Positions 26,034 to 34,068 of a DNA stretch of 64,000 nt are shown piece after piece. How positions within the stretch are numbered: position 1 is the first letter of the stretch; each line of letters opens with the position of its first letter. A program made the translations under genes and the position numbers. This stretch comes from JBFXJF01 sp050175155 (GTDB lineage: Bacteria; Bacillota; Bacilli; Tepidibacillales; Tepidibacillaceae), in contig JBFXJF010000004.1 in NCBI GenBank assembly GCA_050175155.1, positions 1 through 64,000 of the forward strand, read 5' to 3'. The notes under the pieces are model-generated. The model ran no database searches. It had not been told where the DNA came from and saw only the letters and a list, made by a program, of their open reading frames with translations.

Positions 26034-26573
26034 CTAAATGAGAAAGTATGAGAAAATATTAAAAACAATCATTGAAGTTACTGTACCAAGTAACGCTCCA
26101 AAGATACAGTCTGTCGGGTAATGCAATCCTAGATAAATTCTTGATAAACCAATTAATATTGCTATAGGTAAGAATATTAATGCAAGCACATTAGAATGTA
26201 AAGCAAAAGTTGTAGCAATTGCAAATCCTGATGTTGTATGGCCTGATGGAAATGAATAATCAATAAGAGGCTTAGAAATTGTTCTGGCATCTGTTATACT
26301 TAAATAAGGTCTAGGTCTTCCATAATTTTTTTTAATTATCTGAGCAAGGATATGACTTATGCTTAGGGATAATAATGCTTCTAGAGACCAAATCCTGATA
26401 ATATTATTAAATAGCAGAATACAAATAAGTAAAGAACTGATAGTAAATGTTGCCCCTCCAAAATGAGTTAAACGAGTCATAATGGTATCTAAAATTCTAT
26501 TATTTATTTTATGATTGAAAAAGATAAATGCTTTTTTATCACTGACAACTATCCATTTAATCAATACATCCAT
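26034..26573 (-). CDS. PAP2 family membrane phosphatase
   Basis: A 179-residue membrane protein with about five helices and the three PAP2 motifs: KKNYGRPRP, SFPSGHTTSG and SRIYLGLHYPTD. Catalytic histidines are in the second and third motifs. Members dephosphorylate phosphatidate, phosphatidylglycerol phosphate or undecaprenyl pyrophosphate; the sequence does not choose among them. The position directly upstream of a glycolipid-type glycosyltransferase favours a lipid substrate. TTAGGAGG sets the ATG. Confidence 0.9.
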   Translation of the reverse strand: MDVLIKWIVVSDKKAFIFFNHKINNRILDTIMTRLTHFGGATFTISSLLICILLFNNIIRIWSLEALLSLSISHILAQIIKKNYGRPRPYLSITDARTISKPLIDYSFPSGHTTSGFAIATTFALHSNVLALIFLPIAILIGLSRIYLGLHYPTDCIFGALLGTVTSMIVFNIFSYFLI

Positions 26574-26720
26574 AATAACTTCCTCCTAACTTATTTCTTA
26601 TATTCATTATATTATCTAAATGTAAAATCCTAATTAACTAGGTGTTAAATTTGTTAAGAGTTTGTAAATTTTTCTTAAAAAATATCTCTTTCTTTTTAAT
26701 ATAGATAAATTTATAATAAG

Positions 26721-26743
26721 TTAGCTATTAGATATTTTGCTAA
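26721..26743 (+). promoter_or_regulatory. Candidate SdpR-type operator
   Basis: The inverted repeat ttagc...gctaa (26721-26725 and 26739-26743) lies just after a -10-like TATAAT (26712-26717) and before the ArsR-family gene. An autoregulator would be expected to bind here. The -35 is poor, so the promoter is tentative. Confidence 0.4.
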
Positions 26744-26780
26744 ATATTAAATCACTTAACCTAGGAGGGAAGTAAACAAA

Positions 26781-27062
26781 ATGTCCCCATTTAATACAGG
26801 CTTTAAGGCTCTCTCTGACCCTACACGGAGAAAAATCATTGAGCTATTGAATGAAAAACCGATGACAGCTGGTGAAATTGCAGAACAATTTGATATGTCT
26901 AAACCGAGCATATCTCATCACTTAAATCTACTTAAACAAGCTGATATGATTTATGAAGAAAAAAAAGGTCAGTTTGTCATTTATAATCTAAACACAACTG
27001 TATTTCAAGATATAATTAAATGGTTTTTTGAATATACCAATACTAATAAAAATATGGAGTGA
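26781..27062 (+). CDS. sdpR: ArsR-family autorepressor (SdpR-like)
   Basis: A 93-residue winged helix-turn-helix protein. It starts with FKALSDPTRRKIIELLNEKPMTAGEIAEQF and has the recognition helix SKPSISHHLNLLKQADMI, then the wing EEKKGQFVIYNLN. No metal-binding cysteines are present. In B. subtilis SdpR represses its own operon and is released by SdpI when toxin SdpC is bound. Here an SdpI-like gene lies six bases downstream, which supports the name. GGAGGGAAG precedes the ATG. Confidence 0.87.
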   Translation: MSPFNTGFKALSDPTRRKIIELLNEKPMTAGEIAEQFDMSKPSISHHLNLLKQADMIYEEKKGQFVIYNLNTTVFQDIIKWFFEYTNTNKNME

Positions 27063-27068
27063 AATATT

Positions 27069-27734
27069 ATGAAGAAAATCGATTGGACAATACTAATATT
27101 TATTTTATTTACATATATCGTTGGCATTTACTTGTACCCTAAACTTCCTGAGCAGATACCTATACATTGGAATATTGAAGGCGAGGTAGATTCTTATGGA
27201 GGTAAATTATTCGGAACGTTTTCATTGCCTACTTTAAACTTATTTCTGTTTGCATTATTTGTGCTCCTACCAAATTTAGATCCTAGAAAAGAAAATTACC
27301 AAAAATTCACTGGTCCGTATAAAATAATTCGTTATACAATGCATATATTCTTTATACTTATTTTCTTTATTACTATGTACCATTCTTTAAAGGTAACAGA
27401 GGAAACACCAAAATATTTAGAGATTTCCTTTATTGTGCCTTTTACTGTTTCAATATTATTTATAATTCTTGGCAATTATCTTGGAAAAATAAAAGACAAT
27501 TTCTTTGTAGGAATTAAAACTCCTTGGACTCTTAGTAGTAAGGATGTATGGTATAAAACTCATAGATTAGCTAGTAAATTATTCGTTTTATCTGGAATAT
27601 TAGGCCTTATTGGAAGCTTCTTTAATGGTACGATAAGTGTTATCTTATTAATTGTTCCAATCTTAATTACAACGGTAGTAGTCATTTTCTATTCATATTA
27701 TGAATACCAAAAAGAAATTAAAAATCAAGCTTAG
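27069..27734 (+). CDS. SdpI-like immunity membrane protein
   Basis: A 221-residue membrane protein with about six helices. The N-terminal half is a DUF1648 unit (YLYPKLPEQIPIHWNIEGEVDSYGGK), the C-terminal half has GNYLGKIKDNFFVGIKTPWTLSSKDVWYKTHRLASKLFV, the SdpI signature. Relatives protect the cell from SdpC toxin and recruit SdpR to the membrane. No sdpC toxin gene is in the window, so the pair may guard against toxin made by others. Confidence 0.9.
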   Translation: MKKIDWTILIFILFTYIVGIYLYPKLPEQIPIHWNIEGEVDSYGGKLFGTFSLPTLNLFLFALFVLLPNLDPRKENYQKFTGPYKIIRYTMHIFFILIFFITMYHSLKVTEETPKYLEISFIVPFTVSILFIILGNYLGKIKDNFFVGIKTPWTLSSKDVWYKTHRLASKLFVLSGILGLIGSFFNGTISVILLIVPILITTVVVIFYSYYEYQKEIKNQA

Positions 27735-27759
27735 AGCTAATTATTACTCTAAGCTTGAT
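27724..27759. terminator. Hairpin terminator shared by convergent genes
   Basis: Arms atcaagcttagag (27724-27736) and ctctaagcttgat (27747-27759) form a perfect 13-bp stem. The T-rich tail is on the minus-strand side, so it probably ends tcdA; it also overlaps the sdpI stop. Confidence 0.75.
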
Positions 27760-27775
27760 AAAATTACACAACTTG

Positions 27776-28477
27776 CTAAATACTGGTTAAATCTCTAACT
27801 ACAATGCTAGCCATTATTAATCCAGCAACCGGTGGTACGAATCCGTTACTACCCAGTTTTCCTGTTTCATTATAAGGGCCTATTAGCTCTAATGGCTTCT
27901 CAGGTGAGAAAACTACGTTGACGCCTTTATCTATACCATGTTTTCTTAACCCTTGTCGAATAATTTTGGCTACAGGGTCCATATATGTTTTGGAAATGTC
28001 AGTTACAATAAATTGAGTCGGGTCCAACTTGTTAGCTGTTCCCATTGATGAAATTATAGGAATATTCCGATTTATACTTTCAACAATAATTTTAATTTTA
28101 CTATCCATTGAATCGATTGCATCAACAATATAATCAGGATTATATGAAAAAATTTGTTCAGTAGTCTCTTCGTTATAATTAGTTAATAAGGAAGTAACAT
28201 CACATTCTGAATTAATACTTTTTATCCTGTCCTTCATTGAAGCAGCTTTAAACTCACCTATTGTGCTTTTTAAAGCATGAACCTGTCGATTAATATTAGT
28301 TATATCAATAACGTCCTTATCAACTAATATCAAACGTCCGACAGCTGAACGGGCTAATGCCTCAGCAGCAAATGAGCCGACTCCACCAATTCCTAAGATT
28401 ACAACTGTACTATTTTTTAATTTATTTATTGCTTCCATTCCATACAAAAGTTCTAATCTAGAAAATTCATTAGTCAT
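27776..28477 (-). CDS. tcdA: tRNA t6A dehydratase TcdA (ThiF family)
   Basis: A 233-residue E1-like enzyme that cyclises threonylcarbamoyladenosine at tRNA position 37 using ATP. It starts with MTNEFSRLELLYG and has the nucleotide site VVILGIGGVGSFAAEALARS followed by LVDKDVIDITNINRQ. Later parts include VDAIDSMDSKI and GTANKLDPTQF. Upstream in-frame ATGs exist, but AAAGGTG fits the ATG at 28477. The position after aspS with a 6S RNA between is conserved in B. subtilis (yrvM). Confidence 0.92.
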   Translation of the reverse strand: MTNEFSRLELLYGMEAINKLKNSTVVILGIGGVGSFAAEALARSAVGRLILVDKDVIDITNINRQVHALKSTIGEFKAASMKDRIKSINSECDVTSLLTNYNEETTEQIFSYNPDYIVDAIDSMDSKIKIIVESINRNIPIISSMGTANKLDPTQFIVTDISKTYMDPVAKIIRQGLRKHGIDKGVNVVFSPEKPLELIGPYNETGKLGSNGFVPPVAGLIMASIVVRDLTSI

Positions 28478-28495
28478 TAACATCACCTTTAACAT

Positions 28496-28525
28496 AAGAC
28501 CCTTAAGATTTAACTTAAGGGTCTT
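28496..28525 (-). terminator. 12-bp hairpin after the probable 6S RNA
   Basis: Arms aagacccttaag (28496-28507) and cttaagggtctt (28514-28525) with a six-base loop. No strong T-tract follows. It could end the 6S RNA transcript or protect the tcdA mRNA 5' end. Confidence 0.5.
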
Positions 28526-28565
28526 TATACTTATTATTTATATTTGTATTTATATACCTGTTTAA

Positions 28566-28766
28566 TAACCTAAGAGAAGCCCCATGTTTGCCGTGTTTCC
28601 TTGGTTTTGAACCTGCTATGCAGGTGGATGTCCTGTCTTAAGCTTCATTGTCCCATTGTGTTTAAGTTAATAAAAGAATGGTATCATATCCACTGAAGAA
28701 CTTAGACTCCCTAATAATAAGTGTTGGATCAAAACTATCAGAATCACAAACAACTTAGGGCTTTTC
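28566..28766 (-). ncRNA. ssrS: Probable 6S RNA
   Basis: About 200 bases without an open frame lie between aspS and tcdA, the place where B. subtilis encodes 6S-1 RNA (bsrA). On the minus strand the ends pair: ccctaag near 28760 and cttaggt near 28570. The middle could stay open as a large bulge, as needed for mimicking promoter DNA, and the 3' half contains paired segments around cacctgcatagcaggt. 6S RNA binds RNA polymerase holoenzyme and can template a short product RNA. Identification rests on synteny, length and terminal pairing; ends are approximate. Confidence 0.72.
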
Positions 28767-28841
28767 TTCTTATGATATAATGTTAACATAGGGACGAAAT
28801 TAAAATCAAGTAATCTTTTTTGGGAAAAATATTAAAAATAT

Positions 28842-30626
28842 TTAGACCATCGTTTTTGTTTTTTTATTTTCAACCTCTAAATGCAGTTCTTTTAACTGTT
28901 GCTTATCGACTAAAGTTGGCGCACCTGTTAATAAACAATTGGCACTAGCAGTTTTAGGAAAAGCTATTGTATCCCTTAAATTATTTCTATTTGCCAAAAT
29001 CATAACAAGTCTGTCTAAGCCAAAAGCAATACCACCATGCGGAGGTGTCCCATATTCAAATGCCTCAAGCAAAAACCCAAATTTTTCCCACGTCTCTTCT
29101 TTTGTAAAACCTAGTGCCTTAAACATTTTTTCTTGAATTTCCTTTTGATATATCCTCATGCTTCCACCACCTAATTCATAGCCATTAAGAACCAAATCAT
29201 AGGCTTGTGCTTTTGCTTTAATAGGATCGATATCTAATAAGGGTACATCTTCGATCCTCGGCATTGTAAATGGATGATGTTCCGCAACAAATCTTTGTTC
29301 TTCTTCATTATATGACAGCAAAGGAAAATCAGTAATCCATAAAATCTTATAAACATTGTCTGGAATAAGATTTAATCTTCTCCCAAATTCCAACCTTAAA
29401 TTCCCTAACGCATCTGCTACTATTTCTTTTTTATCAGCAACAAAAAGTAATAAATCATCAGGCTCTGCTTCCATAATACCTTTAATTTGCTTAATTTCTT
29501 CTTCACTTAAAAGTTTAGCAATAGACCCCTTTACTTCACCATCATTAATAACTAGCCATGCTAAACCCTTAGCTCCGTAATTAGCGACAAATCCTGCAAG
29601 GTTATCAATATCTTTTCTACTATAGGTACCGCATCCTTTTGCATTAATACCTTTAACTTGTCCGCCACTTAGAATAATATTTTTAAAAACTTTAAATTCA
29701 GTATTATTAAGAGCATTAGATATATCCTTTAACTCAATTCCAAAACGAATATCTGGTTTATCAGAACCATAACGGTCCATTGCTTCTTGATGGGCCATTT
29801 TTATAAAAGGTCTCTCTATTTCATAACCAATCGTTTCTTTAAATACCCCAGCCATCATCTCTTCCATTAAATCTTGGAAGTCCTTCAACGACATAAATGA
29901 CATCTCAATATCTAATTGTGTAAACTCAGGTTGACGATCTGCTCGCAAATCTTCATCTCTAAAACAACGTGTAATTTGATAATATTTTTCAAATCCTGAA
30001 ACCATCAATAATTGTTTAAATAATTGCGGAGACTGTGGCAATGCAAAAAAGTGTCCTGTATGCTTCCTACTAGCAACAAGATAGTCTCGAGCACCCTCAG
30101 GTGTGCTTTTAGTTAGTATAGGTGTTTCGATATCTATGAAATCATTCTTATCTAAAAAATTACGAAGATAACTTGATACCTTATGACGTAGAATAAAGAT
30201 GTTTTTCATTTCATTACGTCTTAAATCTAGGTACCGATATTTTAATCGTATAGACTCATCAATATCTATATCATCTTTAATAAAAAAAGGTGGGTTCTTT
30301 GCCTCATTAACAATTTCCAATTCAATAACTTCGACTTCGATTTCCCCGGTACCCAAATTACTATTAATAGTTTCTTGACTCCTTGCAATAACTTTACCTT
30401 TAACCGAAATAACGAATTCATTTCTAATTTTATCTGCAACTAAGTGAGCGTCTCCAGATTTTTCAGGATTAATTACTAATTGGATAATACCACTTCTATC
30501 CCTTAAATCGATAAATATTACTCCTCCAAGATCTCTTCTTTTTTGTACCCATCCAGATAAAACAACATGATCATTAACATTATTTAATCTCAGTGTCCCG
30601 CTGTTATGTGTTCTTTGTAATTTCAT
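28842..30626 (-). CDS. aspS: Aspartyl-tRNA synthetase
   Basis: A 594-residue class IIb synthetase. An OB-fold anticodon domain (about 1-105, with VVLSGWVQKRRDLGGVIFIDLRDR) precedes the core with SPQLFKQLLMVSGFEKYYQI, CFRDEDLRADRQPEFTQLDIEMSF, the GAD insertion (about 300-410) and the last motif GIAFGLDRLVMIL. The bacterial GAD domain is complete. It follows hisS by 31 bases and is probably served by the same T-box-controlled promoter. AAGGAGGG sets the ATG. Confidence 0.97.
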   Translation of the reverse strand: MKLQRTHNSGTLRLNNVNDHVVLSGWVQKRRDLGGVIFIDLRDRSGIIQLVINPEKSGDAHLVADKIRNEFVISVKGKVIARSQETINSNLGTGEIEVEVIELEIVNEAKNPPFFIKDDIDIDESIRLKYRYLDLRRNEMKNIFILRHKVSSYLRNFLDKNDFIDIETPILTKSTPEGARDYLVASRKHTGHFFALPQSPQLFKQLLMVSGFEKYYQITRCFRDEDLRADRQPEFTQLDIEMSFMSLKDFQDLMEEMMAGVFKETIGYEIERPFIKMAHQEAMDRYGSDKPDIRFGIELKDISNALNNTEFKVFKNIILSGGQVKGINAKGCGTYSRKDIDNLAGFVANYGAKGLAWLVINDGEVKGSIAKLLSEEEIKQIKGIMEAEPDDLLLFVADKKEIVADALGNLRLEFGRRLNLIPDNVYKILWITDFPLLSYNEEEQRFVAEHHPFTMPRIEDVPLLDIDPIKAKAQAYDLVLNGYELGGGSMRIYQKEIQEKMFKALGFTKEETWEKFGFLLEAFEYGTPPHGGIAFGLDRLVMILANRNNLRDTIAFPKTASANCLLTGAPTLVDKQQLKELHLEVENKKTKTMV

Positions 30627-30657
30627 GTATTTTCCCTCCTTGATTAAAGCTTCTCTG

Positions 30658-31914
30658 TTATAGTTTTTGTTTTATTTCTGAAACTAAATTATTTAAGGAA
30701 AACTCCTCTTGTATTCCTGTTGTCATATCTCTTACAATAGCTTTATTTTCAGCTATTTCGTCATCACCAATAATAATAACTTTTTTTACTCTTAGTCGGT
30801 CTGCTGATTTCATCTGAACCTTCATTTTACGGTCTAGATAGTCTGTCTCAGCGGAAATATTATTTATTCTTAATTCATTAAGGATTTTAATGCCTATTGA
30901 TTTAGCATCTTCCCCTAATGCAATAAGAAAAACGTCTAACCCCTTATTTAAATCTAATAACAATTCCTTAGATTTTAATGCTAATATTCTTTCTATGGAA
31001 AAAGCATACCCAATCCCTGGAACGTCAGTACCGCCAAACTCCTCAACTAATCCATTATAACGACCACCACCACAAAGAGTACCTTCAACTCCTTCACCAA
31101 CAGACATAATCTCAAAAGCAGTCTGCGTATAATAATCTAATCCTCTTACAAGTCTTGGGTTCTCTATATATTCAATTCCCAGTATATCTAAGTTCTTTTT
31201 AACACCTTTATAATGGTTCTGACATTCCTCGCATAGATACAAGTCCATAGTAGGTGAATTTTCCGTTAATTTTCTGCACGTTTCATTTTTGCAATCTAAA
31301 ATCCTCATCGGATTGCGGTCAAATCTTTCTTTGCAATCTTTACATAAGTCATCTTTTAATTCAGACAAATGTTCCATTAAACTTTCCCGATGATTAGGGC
31401 GACATTTCTTGCACCCAACGCTATTAATTTCTAATCTAATCTGATGTAACCCAATTTTCTCAAATTGAAGCATTGCCATGGAAATAACTTCAGCATCAAT
31501 TGCTGGATTCTTACTCCCAAAAACCTCTACTCCTATCTGATTGAATTGACGAGACCTGCCTGAGCCCGGCCTTTCATAACGAAACATAGGTCCAATATAA
31601 TATAGCTTAACTAGGTCAGGGTTTACATACATCTTGTTTTCTACGTATGAACGCACAACTGAAGCAGTCCCTTCAGGTCGAAGTGTAATACTTCTATTGC
31701 CCTTATCAATAAATGTGTACATTTCTTTCTCTACAATATCAGTTGTTTCTCCTACTCCCCTTTGAAAAAGTTCAGTATGTTCAAATATAGGTGTTTTAAT
31801 CTCTTTATAATTAAAACATTTAAAGATATCTTCTGATGTTACTTTTATGTAACTCCAAAGTTCTGTCTCTCCTGGTAATACATCCGCTGTACCTCTTGGG
31901 ATATGAAATTTCAT
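30658..31914 (-). CDS. hisS: Histidyl-tRNA synthetase
   Basis: A 418-residue class II synthetase. It contains the family motifs RGTADVLP, TLRPEGTASVVRSYV, YYIGPMFRYERPGSGRSRQFNQIGVE, LVRGLDYYTQTAFEI and GGGRYNGLVEEFGG. A cysteine-rich insertion (CKKCRPNH, CKDCKERF, CKNETCRK, CEEC) adds a likely zinc site. The C-terminal anticodon domain begins near 325. Expression is likely controlled by the T-box leader just upstream; AGGAGG precedes the ATG. Confidence 0.97.
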   Translation of the reverse strand: MKFHIPRGTADVLPGETELWSYIKVTSEDIFKCFNYKEIKTPIFEHTELFQRGVGETTDIVEKEMYTFIDKGNRSITLRPEGTASVVRSYVENKMYVNPDLVKLYYIGPMFRYERPGSGRSRQFNQIGVEVFGSKNPAIDAEVISMAMLQFEKIGLHQIRLEINSVGCKKCRPNHRESLMEHLSELKDDLCKDCKERFDRNPMRILDCKNETCRKLTENSPTMDLYLCEECQNHYKGVKKNLDILGIEYIENPRLVRGLDYYTQTAFEIMSVGEGVEGTLCGGGRYNGLVEEFGGTDVPGIGYAFSIERILALKSKELLLDLNKGLDVFLIALGEDAKSIGIKILNELRINNISAETDYLDRKMKVQMKSADRLRVKKVIIIGDDEIAENKAIVRDMTTGIQEEFSLNNLVSEIKQKL

Positions 31915-31944
31915 TTAATTACCTCCTCATTTACATAACTTCAA

Positions 31945-32239
31945 TATTAAAAATCTCCCGTCAACTGATGTCATATCAAAATATAACATCAGGGACGAGA
32001 GACACTAAAATCACCCGTGGTACCACCCTATTTGGACAAAATCCCACTCAATTAAGTTAACGCCTTAACACGTACTTAGTTATTTTTGAGTTTTCACTAA
32101 GTATCCTCCGAGGTGTCTTTCTTTAAGACTAATAGAGAAATGATTTCAGCCTACTTCATTCCCTCTCTAACTATCATTTTCTTAAATACTTATCCTCATT
32201 AATGGATTATATTAATTTTCTTTTTTCATTTATATATTG
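31945..32239 (-). promoter_or_regulatory. T-box leader of hisS-aspS
   Basis: The conserved T-box sequence AGGGTGGTACCACGGG reads on the minus strand at 32029-32014. Just after it is a long terminator: arms around 32003-31984 and 31975-31953 followed by TTTTT. Upstream are a helix starting with AGAGAGGGAATGA and a second helix with ACTTAGT. The specifier is not certain; GACAC at 32117-32113 would offer both Asp (GAC) and His (CAC) codons. Uncharged tRNA should favour the antiterminator and allow hisS-aspS transcription. Confidence 0.92.
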
Positions 32240-32245
32240 TTAATT

Positions 32246-32274
32246 ATCATACTTTGCATATAAAAGATTGTCAA
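32246..32274 (-). promoter_or_regulatory. SigA-type promoter of hisS-aspS
   Basis: On the minus strand TTGACA (32274-32269) and TATGAT (32251-32246) are separated by exactly 17 bases. It overlaps the end of hemZ. Transcription should begin near 32239 and give a leader of about 325 bases. Confidence 0.85.
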
Positions 32275-32276
32275 GG

Positions 32277-33749
32277 TTACTTTAAGAAATTTTGATCTAA
32301 TTTCTCAATCTTATTTTTTACTAATACTTCAATGTTTTCACTATATGTTTTTGGATCCTTTGGATTTGGTAGCCGGATTACCTTTTCATTATCAGGTGAT
32401 ACTAGTTTACTGACAGCTCCACACCCAAGTGCAATAATTGTTTGTTTCTCTTCCATCATCAGAATATTATACAAACTCTCTTTTCCCTTTTTACTATAAC
32501 CAATATTTTCTAAGTTACCTAGAATGTTCTTTTGTCGGTATAAGTAATACGGATAATATCCATGCTCTGTAGACCAGTTACGAGCATAATCCATCATTTT
32601 ATTTATTTCAATCTTACCAGCTATTGTGAATTCTTCTCTGTTCTTTGCTAAATAAGATGCTGTTTTAAAAGCCATGGTATGAATAGTTAATGAGTCAGGA
32701 TCTAAATTTTCAACTTGGCTAAAAGAATTACGAATATTATCAAGGTTCTCCCCAGGCAAACCAATTATTAAATCCATATTAATATTTTTTATTCCCTTCG
32801 ATCTTGCTAAGTTAAATTTTTCAATGACCTCATCTACTGTATGGTTTCTTCCAATAGCGTCCAAAGTCTTTTGTGTAAAAGATTGTGGATTCACACTAAT
32901 TCTATCAACTTTCCATTTATTTAATATATCTAGTTTTTCAACCGTTATAGTATCAGGTCTTCCTGATTCAACAGTTACTTCTCTAACTTTATTAAAATCG
33001 ATATAATTAGCAAGATTGGCAAAAATTTTATCTAATTCATTAGCTTCAAGGGAGGTTGGTGTCCCCCCGCCAAAATAGATAGTGCTTACCATACGTTTAG
33101 TCTCTTGAAGCCATCTACCTATTAATTGAATCTCCTTATTAATAGTTTTTAAAAAAATTTTAATAGATTCATCTTTTCTATTAATAGCATAAGAAGGAAA
33201 AGTACAATATACACATTTAGTTGGACAATAAGGTATACCAATGTAAATGCTAACATCATCCTTTTTACAATATAAATTTGGTACTATACTTAATTGTCTT
33301 TTTGCAATTTCACTCATTAAAATGATTTTATCTTCTTTTATCAGATATTCCTCAGAGAGTTTTTTTTGAACTAGTACATGGGATTTTTTTATATTATATT
33401 TACTATGATATAGTTTTAAAGGACGAATACCAGTTAATATTCCCCACCCCTGCTTATCATCAGTTAACTGTTCAAGTAACTTTAACAATACAATAGAAAT
33501 ACCCTTTTTTATAATTTTAGTAGTATCCTCTGGGTTAATAAATTTTCTATTAAACGAAAAATAATAGATTTTATCCTTTATCTGGGTTTTACTAGTTACT
33601 ATTATATTGTTAATATAAATATTATATTGTAAATCTATTAGTACTTTTTCATTAGTATTCTCTTCACCATTTTCATCATTAAATAGATTAAGAATATTTT
33701 CAATCTGTCTATTAAAATTTATGTTAGTTGCTTTAACTATAAATTTCAT
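32277..33749 (-). CDS. hemZ: HemZ-type radical SAM coproporphyrinogen oxidase
   Basis: A 490-residue radical SAM protein. The cluster motif is C175-x3-C179-x2-C182 within IPYCPTKCVYCTFPSYA; then STIYFGGGTPTSL, TVESGRPDTI and MDLIIGLPGE. A long N-terminal part (about 1-165) sets HemZ apart from HemN. Family members are named for oxygen-independent coproporphyrinogen III oxidation; some act otherwise. An in-frame ATG lies 18 bases upstream without a ribosome site. The hemZ-hisS neighbourhood is common in Clostridia. Confidence 0.88.
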   Translation of the reverse strand: MKFIVKATNINFNRQIENILNLFNDENGEENTNEKVLIDLQYNIYINNIIVTSKTQIKDKIYYFSFNRKFINPEDTTKIIKKGISIVLLKLLEQLTDDKQGWGILTGIRPLKLYHSKYNIKKSHVLVQKKLSEEYLIKEDKIILMSEIAKRQLSIVPNLYCKKDDVSIYIGIPYCPTKCVYCTFPSYAINRKDESIKIFLKTINKEIQLIGRWLQETKRMVSTIYFGGGTPTSLEANELDKIFANLANYIDFNKVREVTVESGRPDTITVEKLDILNKWKVDRISVNPQSFTQKTLDAIGRNHTVDEVIEKFNLARSKGIKNINMDLIIGLPGENLDNIRNSFSQVENLDPDSLTIHTMAFKTASYLAKNREEFTIAGKIEINKMMDYARNWSTEHGYYPYYLYRQKNILGNLENIGYSKKGKESLYNILMMEEKQTIIALGCGAVSKLVSPDNEKVIRLPNPKDPKTYSENIEVLVKNKIEKLDQNFLK

Positions 33750-33795
33750 TCTCTTCTTCCACTCCATCTGCTTGCTTTGTTAATTTCTATTCCCA

Positions 33796-33957
33796 TTACC
33801 GATTATTTCTTATATTATTACTAGTAGGGTGGTTTTCTATTTCAGTAGCTATTAAATTATTTTCGATAAATTCTTCTTTATCTGAATTATCTTGGATATT
33901 AAAATTTATTTTTTTATTCCATAGCTTATTTATTATCTCTTTTTTCGATTGATGCAT
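33796..33957 (-). CDS. Short unrecognised protein upstream of hemZ
   Basis: A 53-residue frame starting MHQSKKEIINKLW. AAAAGGAG six bases before the ATG is a strong reason to call it. The product is hydrophilic and rich in Asn, Ile and Glu, with no membrane segment or motif. It lies 46 bases upstream of hemZ on the same strand, with no terminator in between. It could be a small sporulation or regulatory protein, but nothing shows this. Confidence 0.55.
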   Translation of the reverse strand: MHQSKKEIINKLWNKKINFNIQDNSDKEEFIENNLIATEIENHPTSNNIRNNR

Positions 33958-34068
33958 GTTATACTCCTTTTTATATGATACTTTCATTTTTCCCAAGCAC
34001 TTAATTTTTTACTCAAATATTCGTATTTATTAAATATATTCTAGAGTTTGAAACGGGGTTAATTTTAG

